From Saprospiraceae bacterium (GTDB taxonomy: Bacteria > Bacteroidota > Bacteroidia > Chitinophagales > Saprospiraceae): a stretch of 64,000 bases of DNA. Where the stretch lies: contig JADJTQ010000001.1 in assembly GCA_016711125.1 (NCBI GenBank), positions 930,001 to 994,000 of the forward strand. The letters run 5' to 3'. Made by a program: the position numbers and the translations under genes. The notes beneath the pieces are model-generated. The model saw nothing but the letters and a program-made list of their open reading frames with translations, did no database searches and was not told where the DNA came from. The number at the start of each line of letters is the position of its first letter. The first letter of the stretch is position 1. Shown in pieces: positions 42,604 to 49,892 of this stretch.

Positions 42604-42796
42604 AGAGATTCACTGAATCTCTATTCCTCCAAAGCGGAAATCGTTCGTTCCTCCAGCGGAGACTTGAGATGTGGGTCACCGAGCATACAGTCTCCGTCCT
42701 CCGGAGGCTGAAGCCTCCAGGCGGAGAGACTCGGCCAAAGCCTATGGCGACGAGCCGACGGCAGTTTTGGCTCCACTTTTTGCTGCCAAAAAGTGG
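42604..42796. repeat. Cluster of three strong hairpins beside the IS4 element
   Basis: First, AGAGATTCA-C-TGAATCTCT (42604-42622). Second, GGAGGCT-GA-AGCCTCC (42703-42718) inside a longer foldback, about 42690-42730. Third, CCACTTTTT-GCTGCC-AAAAAGTGG (42773-42796). The rest of 42571-42925 has no open frame I can support. It could be REP-like or extragenic palindromic DNA, or the debris of another element. Confidence 0.6.
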
Positions 42797-42925
42797 AAAA
42801 GAATTATTCTCTACGACTAGGCATAGGGGTAGGAACATATGGCAATGAGTGCCGAAACTTTAGTTATAAATATAAGACTCAGAAGATTCTGCATTCGATT
42901 TCTTTCACTAACCTCTTGGAATATT

Positions 42926-43647
42926 TTACGGACTTCGGATCTCCAATGCTGCTCCGAAACTTATTTGAAGCTCGGATCCGATTGCTACTTCTAGAGTTTT
43001 ACCAAGGCCTTTATTTGTCCCTATAATAATTATAGAGGCATTTGTTAGTATAGATACCAGATCGCATGGGCCAGGAATTGCACCCAAGCTCCAATTGACC
43101 ATTGAAGCACGCCACTCACCGATACCAAGACCAACCCAGCTATTTATCAGTGACGCACAATTAAAGGGATTATCGTTACTCACCACGGGCCCGGCAGGAT
43201 TTCCGCCGTACTCAATGTCACCTGGTGAAGGACCACCAGTTGCTCCAGAGAAATCGGTCAGCGTATTTCCCGATCCTTCATCAAAATGGTAAAGTGCCAT
43301 GGTAGATGCATCAGCTGTGATAGGCTCTGAAGGTGGACTGAAAGCTGCGGAATAGCGTAAAATATTGGATAGTCTTAATTCATCCAAATGCCATTGTAGA
43401 ACGGATATTGCGCTCCTGCATCGTGTTTTTCAGCACCTATCACCAGGTAGGGTTCGGAATTGTTACAATTCGCAGCACCACAACAATTGGAGCATGGCAT
43501 GCCATCATCCGGATAATAAATATCTCTGTTGGGTCCATCAAGCTCCTGTCTGCCGTGGCGCTCCGTCGCCGAAGCGGCTTTGGCGCATAGGAGACCAGCC
43601 AGGCAGGGGATCAACAAAAACAGGAACTGCGAGAACGGCTGCATCAT
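42926..43647 (-). CDS. Secreted LamG-like protein (frameshifted, possibly shortened)
   Basis: About 240 residues after adding one base at AAA 43386-43388. A signal peptide (FSQFLFLLIPCLAGLLCAKAASA) is followed by a Cys-rich segment (MPCSNCCGAANCNNSEPYLVIGAE), then the second half of a LamG/concanavalin-like fold (FYNGILDELRLSNILRYS, MALYHFDEGSGNTLTDFSG). The C-terminal domain (VNWSLGAIPGPCDLVSI, KTLEVAIGSELQISFGAALEI) matches the pattern at the end of the M43 peptidase at 58.7 kb. The first half of LamG seems to be missing. No T9SS domain follows. Confidence 0.6.
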
Positions 43648-43744
43648 GTTATAGTGGAATTTATTTTTTATTAATCAGCGCGAGGTGAGTATTTCAACCA
43701 CCTCCCAGGTTCAGGCTGGAAAATTCGGATTTAACTAAATGGAC

Positions 43745-43960
43745 TTATTCCTCCAAAATAACATGTTTTACGCGACCTACTTCGCCAGTCTCTAACAGTA
43801 CTTTGATACCATGTGGATGGAAGGATGCATTGGTTAAAATTCGTTTGATGATACCCTCGGTAAGGTCACCACTTCGTTGATCTTGTTTTTGAACAATCTC
43901 GGCAAGTTGTCCGATTTCAATATTTTTTCGGCTCTTGCCGTCCAGCTTTTTTAGATCCAT
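43745..43960 (-). CDS. YwbE family protein
   Basis: 71-residue small protein of the YwbE family. The conserved body reads NIEIGQLAEIVQKQDQRSGDLTEGIIKRILTN followed by SFHPHGIKVLLETGEVGRVKHV. Function is unknown; the short beta-rich pattern suggests an RNA-binding or SH3/KOW-like fold. It is encoded alone and divergent from the ABC-F gene. Confidence 0.88.
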   Translation of the reverse strand: MDLKKLDGKSRKNIEIGQLAEIVQKQDQRSGDLTEGIIKRILTNASFHPHGIKVLLETGEVGRVKHVILEE

Positions 43961-44131
43961 TGTTATTGGAGTTACCGTCTCAAAATTGGTAATTATCCTT
44001 CAAGATTGATCTAAAAAATGAATTTTTAAGAACATTACCCTGATCTGAGACCTGAAATCAATAGATAAAGCACTGATCATGGGGGCTTTCTGGTGATTAA
44101 AGATTACTTTTGCGGCCTCAAATTTCAAAAT

Positions 44132-45760
44132 ATGATCAAAGTAGAGAATCTATCCCTTCAATTTGGTAAACGAATTTTATTTGACGAGGCCAATGTCTTT
44201 TTTGCTCCTGGCAATTGCTACGGGGTGATCGGTGCCAATGGAGCCGGTAAATCTACCTTTCTGAAAATCTTATCCGGGGTTAAAGATGCTAACAAGGGTA
44301 ACATTCACTTTGAGCCTGGTAAGAGGATGGCAGTTTTAAAGCAGGATCACTTTGCTTATGATGAATTCAGGGTGATCGATACGGTGATGATGGGTCATGA
44401 AAAACTTTGGTCGATCATGCAGGAGAAGGATGCTGTCTATGCCAAGTCAGATTTTTCAGAAGCCGATGGTGTCCGGGCTTCAGAGTTGGAAGCTGAGTTT
44501 GCCGAGATGGATGGTTGGAACGCCGAACCAAATGCTGCAGCATTATTAAGCGGAATTGGAATAACTGAAAGTGATCATTTTAAATTACTCAAAGAACTTA
44601 ATGGAAACCAAAAAGTGCGGATACTTTTAGCCCAGGCCCTTTTTGGAGATCCGGATATTTTGATCCTGGACGAGCCTACCAATGATTTGGATATCGAAAC
44701 GGTGACTTGGTTGGAAGATTTTTTAATGGATTTTAAAAATACGGTTATTGTTGTATCGCATGATCGTCATTTTTTAGATGCCGTTTGTACGCACACCGTC
44801 GATATCGATTTTGGAAAAATAAATATGTATACGGGTAACTACAGTTTCTGGTATGAATCCTCCCAGTTGGCACTGCAGCAAAAATTGTCCGCCAATAAAA
44901 AGACGGAAGAAAAGCGACGTGAGATGCAGGCATTTATCGATCGGTTTAGTGCGAATGCTTCCAAGTCACGTCAGGCGACTTCCCGGAGAAAAATGTTGGA
45001 TAAATTAAATATGGAAGAGATCAGGCCTTCTTCGAGAAAATATCCGGGCATTATTCTCACCCAATCCCGTGAGGCGGGCGACCAGATTTTTTCAGCTTCC
45101 AAATTAACCTATTCTCAGGGAGGTAATCTTTTGTTCAATGATGTCGAATTTACCATCAACAAGGGCGATAAGATTGCTGTTCTCTCAAAGGGTGGTTTAG
45201 CAACGACCGCTTTTTATCGGGTCTTGAATGGATTTTTAAAACCAGATCGAGGCAGTTTTGAATTTGGTCAAACTATAACAAGGGCATATTTGCCGGTTGA
45301 TAATGAAGCATTTTTTAGCGATGAGCCAATGGCCTTGATTGATTGGCTAAGGCAATATTCTGAAAATAAAGATGAACAATATATCCGCGGATTTTTGGGC
45401 AAAATGCTTTTTTCCGGTGAAGAGGTTTTCAAAATGTCAAATGTACTTTCGGGTGGAGAAAAAGTGCGCTGTATGATTTCCCGCATGATGATGGCTCAAG
45501 CCAATGTGCTGATGCTGGACGAACCGACCAATCACCTGGATTTAGAAAGTATCACCGCTTTTAATAATGCGTTGATCAATTTTCCCGGCACAGTCATTTT
45601 TACCTCCCATGACCATCATTTTACCCAAACAGTTGCCAATCGCATTATTGAAATTACTCCTGGTGGCATGATCGATCGACTAAAGACCCTGGATGAGTAT
45701 CTTACTGATCCTGTTATTAGGCAAGTAAGAGAAGAGATGTATCAGGGGGTCCTGGTCTAG
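44132..45760 (+). CDS. ABC-F family ATPase, YbiT-like
   Basis: 542 residues. Tandem ATP-binding domains; the first has Walker A GANGAGKST and Walker B ILILDEPTNDLD with VSHDRHFLD. In the signature the usual LSGG is ELNGNQKVRILLA, and the second Walker A is SKGGLATTAF, both degenerate. The second domain keeps LSGGEKVRCMISR and LMLDEPTNHLD. The linker is charged. This layout resembles YbiT, a ribosome-associated ABC-F. ATG at 44132 begins MIKVENLSLQFGK; an upstream in-frame ATG adds 13 unconserved residues. A heptad array follows the stop, as it does after ettA. Confidence 0.85.
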   Translation: MIKVENLSLQFGKRILFDEANVFFAPGNCYGVIGANGAGKSTFLKILSGVKDANKGNIHFEPGKRMAVLKQDHFAYDEFRVIDTVMMGHEKLWSIMQEKDAVYAKSDFSEADGVRASELEAEFAEMDGWNAEPNAAALLSGIGITESDHFKLLKELNGNQKVRILLAQALFGDPDILILDEPTNDLDIETVTWLEDFLMDFKNTVIVVSHDRHFLDAVCTHTVDIDFGKINMYTGNYSFWYESSQLALQQKLSANKKTEEKRREMQAFIDRFSANASKSRQATSRRKMLDKLNMEEIRPSSRKYPGIILTQSREAGDQIFSASKLTYSQGGNLLFNDVEFTINKGDKIAVLSKGGLATTAFYRVLNGFLKPDRGSFEFGQTITRAYLPVDNEAFFSDEPMALIDWLRQYSENKDEQYIRGFLGKMLFSGEEVFKMSNVLSGGEKVRCMISRMMMAQANVLMLDEPTNHLDLESITAFNNALINFPGTVIFTSHDHHFTQTVANRIIEITPGGMIDRLKTLDEYLTDPVIRQVREEMYQGVLV

Positions 45761-45803
45761 CTTCAAGTGTCAAAGACCTTTGAACAGTAATGTCCTTCAT
45801 ACT

Positions 45804-45890
45804 GGAGTCGGCAGTCGGCAGTCCACAGTTGGCAGTTGGCAGTCCACAGTTGGCAGTCGGACTTAGAACTGAGAACTGAGAACTGAGAAC
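45804..45890. repeat. Heptanucleotide array B, upstream of the trp leader
   Basis: About 12 units in one 7-base phase: GGCAGTC, GGCAGTC, CACAGTT, GGCAGTT, GGCAGTC, CACAGTT, GGCAGTC, GGACTTA, then GAACTGA three times and GAAC. The CAGTY half and the RACTG half can pair. It lies between the ABC-F stop and the trp promoter. Confidence 0.92.
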
Positions 45891-45910
45891 GATGATTTTT
45901 TCGGAATAAA

Positions 45911-45943
45911 TTTTGCAACATTTGAAAAAGTGGTCTATATTAG
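45911..45943 (+). promoter_or_regulatory. Candidate trp operon promoter
   Basis: TTTTG (45911-45915) and TATATTAG (45936-45943), 20 bases apart, resemble the Bacteroidota -33 TTTG and -7 TAnnTTTG boxes (the -7 with one mismatch). A start near 45950 would place the leader ATG a few bases into the transcript. Confidence 0.5.
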
Positions 45944-45957
45944 CAGCCGATTAGAAA

Positions 45958-46020
45958 ATGAATACGACAATTAACAAATACTGGTGGTGGACTTTCAATA
46001 AACGGAAACGGGTGTATTGA
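45958..46020 (+). CDS. trpL: trp leader peptide with three tandem Trp codons
   Basis: A 20-codon open frame with Trp-Trp-Trp at 45982-45990 after a Tyr codon (KYWWWTF), ending in TGA at 46018-46020. It begins shortly after a candidate promoter and is followed by a strong hairpin with a T tract before trpE. This is the classic arrangement of ribosome-mediated attenuation: a stall at the Trp codons when charged tRNA-Trp is scarce. Three consecutive Trp codons in a 20-codon frame directly upstream of trpE are very unlikely by chance. Confidence 0.85.
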   Translation: MNTTINKYWWWTFNKRKRVY

Positions 46021-46046
46021 TTGGGCACACTTTATGAAATATTTCA

Positions 46047-46085
46047 GCGGCTCGTCGAGACACTCGGCGAGCCGCTTCCTTTTTG
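46047..46085 (+). terminator. trp attenuator terminator
   Basis: GCGGCTCG (46047-46054) pairs with CGAGCCGC (46068-46075), and CGAG (46056-46059) with CTCG (46063-46066), joined by a T-G wobble: about 13 paired positions around an ACA loop, followed by TTCCTTTTT. It lies 26 bases after the leader stop and 28 before trpE. A short palindrome, TGAAATATTTCA (46035-46046), abuts it. I could not see a convincing antiterminator. Confidence 0.88.
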
Positions 46086-46112
46086 GGCAAACTAGATAAA
46101 CCAAACCTCTAA

Positions 46113-47510
46113 ATGAAAACTGTAATTACAGAGTGTAAAAAATTGCTTAGCGATACCATTACTCCGGTTGCGATTTTTTTGAAAATACGAGATCGTTTTT
46201 TATCTCCCTGTTTACTGGAGAGTAATGATTACCGTTCTTCGGAAAACAGTAATTCGATTATTGGTTTTTCGCCGCTCGCTTCAATGGTAGTCGAAAATGG
46301 GACCGTGACCCTTAACTATCCAGGAGGCAACAGGAAGCAAATAACGCTTACTCAACCCATGGAAGTAGCCAGGATCTTTAAATCATTTATGCATGAAATG
46401 AATGTATCGAAAGCTAGTGGAGCACCTGTGAATGGATTTGTAGGTCACACCAATTTTGACGCTGTGCAATATTTTGATACCCTCAAGTTTGATGCCGTAA
46501 AACATGAAACGAAGGTGCCTGATATGCACTATATTTTCTACCGGTATCTGATTAATATCAATCATTTTAATGAGGAAATTTATCTGATCGAAAACCGGAT
46601 TGAGGGAGAACCAAGCCAATTAGATAAAATTCAGCGCATGATTTATGATTATCACGTACCGAAATATGATTTTAATTTGGTAGGGGAGGAGACTAGCAAT
46701 CTCACTGATGAAGAATTTAAGGATTTGGTGACTAAAGGTAAACATCATTGCCAGATCGGAGATGTATTTCAGATCGTTTTGTCAAGACAATTTCGCCAGA
46801 AGTTCAATGGTGATGAATTTCAAGTTTATCGAATATTGCGGTCGATTAATCCCTCACCATATCTTTATTATTTCGATTATGGATCATATAAGATTTTTGG
46901 TAGCTCTCCTGAATCACAGCTGGTAGTGAAAGGTCAGACTGCTCAGGTAAATCCCATCGCTGGCACCTACAAACGTACAGGCAATGATGAGGAAGATGCA
47001 ATTAATGCTGAGAAGTTGATTGCTGATCCGAAGGAAAATGCCGAGCACATAATGTTGGTTGATCTGGCCCGGAATGATCTTGGACGACATTGTCGCGAAG
47101 TCAAAGTACAGGTGCTAAAGGAAATTCAGTATTTCAGTCACGTTATACATCTTGTCTCAAAGGTGACTGGAAAACTGGACGAAAATGCCAACACCATCCA
47201 GATTTTTGGCGATACCTTCCCAGCCGGAACTCTTTCCGGGGCCCCTAAATATAAAGCTATTGAGCTCATCAATAAATATGAGAATATAAACCGGTCCTTC
47301 TATGGAGGAGGTATTGGATTTCTCAACTTCAATGGGGATGTGGTGCACGCGATTATAATTCGATCATTTTTAAGTCTTAATAATACGCTTTATCGCCAAG
47401 CCGGTGCAGGAATCGTTTCGGCTAGCGTCGAGGAAAGCGAATTACAAGAAGTCAATAATAAATTGGGAGCTCTCAAAAGAGCCTTAATATTAGCCGAACA
47501 ATTAAACTAA
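46113..47510 (+). CDS. trpE: Anthranilate synthase component I
   Basis: 465 residues; converts chorismate and ammonia to anthranilate with TrpG. The Trp feedback site motif LLES is at residues 34-37. The catalytic chorismate-binding domain has DVFQIVLSRQF, IFGSSPESQLVV, NPIAGTYKRTG, LVDLARNDLGRHC, TFPAGTLSGAPKYKAIELI and FYGGGIGFLNFNGD. Length is slightly shorter than E. coli TrpE, as usual in Bacteroidota. It is first in the operon and regulated by the upstream attenuator; trpG follows after 8 bases. Confidence 0.97.
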   Translation: MKTVITECKKLLSDTITPVAIFLKIRDRFLSPCLLESNDYRSSENSNSIIGFSPLASMVVENGTVTLNYPGGNRKQITLTQPMEVARIFKSFMHEMNVSKASGAPVNGFVGHTNFDAVQYFDTLKFDAVKHETKVPDMHYIFYRYLININHFNEEIYLIENRIEGEPSQLDKIQRMIYDYHVPKYDFNLVGEETSNLTDEEFKDLVTKGKHHCQIGDVFQIVLSRQFRQKFNGDEFQVYRILRSINPSPYLYYFDYGSYKIFGSSPESQLVVKGQTAQVNPIAGTYKRTGNDEEDAINAEKLIADPKENAEHIMLVDLARNDLGRHCREVKVQVLKEIQYFSHVIHLVSKVTGKLDENANTIQIFGDTFPAGTLSGAPKYKAIELINKYENINRSFYGGGIGFLNFNGDVVHAIIIRSFLSLNNTLYRQAGAGIVSASVEESELQEVNNKLGALKRALILAEQLN

Positions 47511-47518
47511 CTATTGCT

Positions 47519-48139
47519 ATGAAAATATTAGTTATTGATAATTATGACTCCTTCACTTACAATTTGGTGCAATATATTCGTGAGATCGTACCCTATCCGG
47601 TAGATGTTTTTCGCAATGACGCTATTCCCATTAGTGATGTAGAACTCTATGATATTATTGTACTCTCACCTGGTCCTGGTTTACCATCTGAGTCTGGTAT
47701 CACTCCTGATGTTATTCGCGAGTATCATCAAACAAAATCAATTTTAGGTGTCTGTTTAGGACATCAAGCTATTGGAGAAGCCTTTGGTGGAAAATTGCAT
47801 AATCTCGCGCAGGTTTATCATGGTGTCGCAACTGAAATTACGGTAGTCAAAGAGGACATTATGTTTGATGGGCTTCCAAAATCATTTGCAGCAGGCAGGT
47901 ATCATTCATGGATTGTAGAAAAGGAGAATTTACCGGAATGTCTTGAAGTTACTGCTGAAGATCACACAAAGACGATCATGGCACTCAGGCATAAAAATTT
48001 CAATGTTCGGGGAGTGCAATTTCACCCTGAAAGTATTTTGACTCCCGATGGAAAGAAAATTCTCCTGAACTTCTTTAAGTTCTCGGAGAAATATCAGGAG
48101 CAATTATTTGAAAAAAAGAATAATCAGTATTTGGCTTAA
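47519..48139 (+). CDS. trpG: Anthranilate synthase glutamine amidotransferase
   Basis: 206 residues; supplies ammonia from glutamine to TrpE. Class I amidotransferase triad: Cys79 in GVCLGHQAIGE and the His-Glu pair in VQFHPESIL. The N-terminal VIDNYDSFTYNLVQY and SPGPGLPSESG are typical. It is a separate gene and not fused to trpD. It is 13 bases from trpD. Confidence 0.96.
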   Translation: MKILVIDNYDSFTYNLVQYIREIVPYPVDVFRNDAIPISDVELYDIIVLSPGPGLPSESGITPDVIREYHQTKSILGVCLGHQAIGEAFGGKLHNLAQVYHGVATEITVVKEDIMFDGLPKSFAAGRYHSWIVEKENLPECLEVTAEDHTKTIMALRHKNFNVRGVQFHPESILTPDGKKILLNFFKFSEKYQEQLFEKKNNQYLA

Positions 48140-48152
48140 GAAATCATGTACC

Positions 48153-49142
48153 ATGAAAGAGATATTAATAGATCTGTTTGATCAAAAGCGTTTAAGCAGG
48201 GAAGAAGCAAAAAGCATTCTCCTGGATATCAGCAAAGGAGAATATAATGATGCTTTGTTGGCGTCTTTTTTAACGGTTTTTAAAATGCGACCCATTGCCA
48301 AAGAGGAGCTGCATGGATTTCGCGATGCATTACTTCCGTTATGTCTCTCGCTTGATCTGAAGGGTCGCGACTCCATTGATATTGTGGGTACCGGAGGAGA
48401 CAATAAAAACACCTTCAATATTTCTACTTTGACTTGTTTTGTTGTGGCAGGTGCCGGTTACAGTGTGACGAAACATGGCAACTATGGGGTTTCGTCCGTG
48501 AGTGGTTCTTCCAATGTGCTGGAACACCTGGGCTATCAGTTTACCAATAACCCTGATGAAATAAATCGAAGGCTTGACCGGTCTAACATGATATTTTTGC
48601 ACGCACCTCTGTTTCATCCGGCTATGAAAGCCGTTGGTCCGGTTCGCAGAGCTCTTGGCATGAAGACTTTTTTTAATATGTTAGGCCCCCTGGTGAATCC
48701 TGCACGGCCAAAGCGACATTTTCTTGGGGTCTTTGATATGAATTTGTCCAGACTGTATCAGTATATTTTGCAGGAGGACATGGAGATTTTTGCAATCGTT
48801 TACAATCTGGATGGATTTGATGAAATATCTCTGACCGATCGGTTTAGTTATCGCACCTCTGATTCAGATATATATTTGTCTCCGGAGGCATTGGGTTTTG
48901 CAAGTATCCAGGCCGAGGCTTTGCACGGAGGAGATTCCGTACCTGAGGCGGCAACCATATTTATGAATATTCTGGAAGGAAACGGAACGGCTGAACAACG
49001 CAACGTGATTTATGCAAATGCGGGGCTGGCGATACATCGTTTTCATCCGGAGCGAAGTTTTGAGGAATGCATCGTTAAGGCCAGAGAGTCGTTAGATGGA
49101 GGCAAAGCACTTCAGTGTTTGAAAAAAGCTTCGGAAAACTGA
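48153..49142 (+). CDS. trpD: Anthranilate phosphoribosyltransferase
   Basis: About 329 residues; transfers phosphoribose from PRPP to anthranilate. The PRPP motif VGTGGDNKNTFNIST and KHGNYGVSSVSGSSNVLEHLG are present, with FFNMLGPLVNPARP later. ATG 48153 is chosen because the upstream in-frame start would overlap trpG with unconserved residues. After this gene the operon is interrupted by array C, the four-helix-bundle gene and array D. Confidence 0.95.
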   Translation: MKEILIDLFDQKRLSREEAKSILLDISKGEYNDALLASFLTVFKMRPIAKEELHGFRDALLPLCLSLDLKGRDSIDIVGTGGDNKNTFNISTLTCFVVAGAGYSVTKHGNYGVSSVSGSSNVLEHLGYQFTNNPDEINRRLDRSNMIFLHAPLFHPAMKAVGPVRRALGMKTFFNMLGPLVNPARPKRHFLGVFDMNLSRLYQYILQEDMEIFAIVYNLDGFDEISLTDRFSYRTSDSDIYLSPEALGFASIQAEALHGGDSVPEAATIFMNILEGNGTAEQRNVIYANAGLAIHRFHPERSFEECIVKARESLDGGKALQCLKKASEN

Positions 49143-49153
49143 CGGCTCTGTAA

Positions 49154-49201
49154 GCAGTTGGCAGTTGGCAGTCCACAGTTGGCAGTCGGCAGTCGGCAGT
49201 G
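49154..49201. repeat. Heptanucleotide array C, after trpD
   Basis: About seven units in one phase: GCAGTT, GGCAGTT, GGCAGTC, CACAGTT, GGCAGTC, GGCAGTC and GGCAGT. Only the CAGTY family is present. It begins 12 bases past the trpD stop. Confidence 0.92.
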
Positions 49202-49251
49202 GAATGTGGGAGTGAATGAATAGCTAGAAGGAATGATAATCAAATTAAGAG

Positions 49252-49614
49252 ATGACGGATTTCGAAGACCTATTGGCATATAAAAAGGCGTTTAAATTGG
49301 CGATGCAAATCCATGAAATATCAAAGGGGTTTCCGATGGAAGAAAGATATTCATTAACTGATCAAGTGAGGAGATCGTCGAGATCGGTTTGTGTGTGTCT
49401 GGCAGAGGGATATCGTAAACGGAAATATCCAAAGCATTTTGTATCAAAGGTTACGGATTCCGATATGGAAAATGCTGAAACAAAATGTTGGCTGCAATTT
49501 GCACTAGCCTGTAAATATATAGATCAGAATGAGTATGATGGTTTAGTTGTACAATCTGAAGAGGTAGGCAAGATCTTGGGGTTTATGATAAATAACCCTG
49601 TGCGATTTAGTTAA
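49252..49614 (+). CDS. Four-helix-bundle (S23/IVP-type) protein inside the trp operon
   Basis: 120-residue protein of the four-helix-bundle family first found in 23S rRNA intervening sequences. It shows FEDLLAYKKAFKLAMQIHEISKGFP, then SLTDQVRRSSRSVCVCLAEGYRKR, with a third and fourth amphipathic helix (ENAETKCWLQFALACKYI, DGLVVQSEEVGKILGFMI). The family is related to Avd of diversity-generating retroelements, but no reverse transcriptase is here. It has nothing known to do with tryptophan. Array C ends 50 bases before it and array D starts 7 bases after its stop, so gene and arrays look like one inserted unit. Confidence 0.88.
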   Translation: MTDFEDLLAYKKAFKLAMQIHEISKGFPMEERYSLTDQVRRSSRSVCVCLAEGYRKRKYPKHFVSKVTDSDMENAETKCWLQFALACKYIDQNEYDGLVVQSEEVGKILGFMINNPVRFS

Positions 49615-49621
49615 GTTAGTC

Positions 49622-49888
49622 CACAGTTGGCAGTTGGCAGTCCACAGTCGGCAGTTGGCAGTCCACACTGAGAACTGAGAACTGAGAACTGAGAACTGAA
49701 GACTGAAGACTGAGAACTGAAGACTGAAGACTGAGAACTGAGAACTGAGAACTGAGAACTGAGAACTGAAGACTGAAGACTGAAGACTGAAGACTGAGAA
49801 CTGAAAACTGAGAACTGAGGACTGAAGACTGAGAACTGAGAACTGAAGACTGAGAACCGAGAACTGAGAACTGAGAACTGAGAACTGA
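49622..49888. repeat. Heptanucleotide array D, directly upstream of trpC
   Basis: Six units of the CAGTY family (CACAGTT, GGCAGTT, GGCAGTC, CACAGTC, GGCAGTT, GGCAGTC; 49622-49663), an 8-base junction, then exactly 31 uninterrupted heptads (49672-49888) of GAACTGA or AGACTGA, with single variants AAACTGA, GGACTGA and GAACCGA. The last heptad ends 4 bases before the trpC ATG. Confidence 0.95.
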
Positions 49889-49892
49889 AAAA

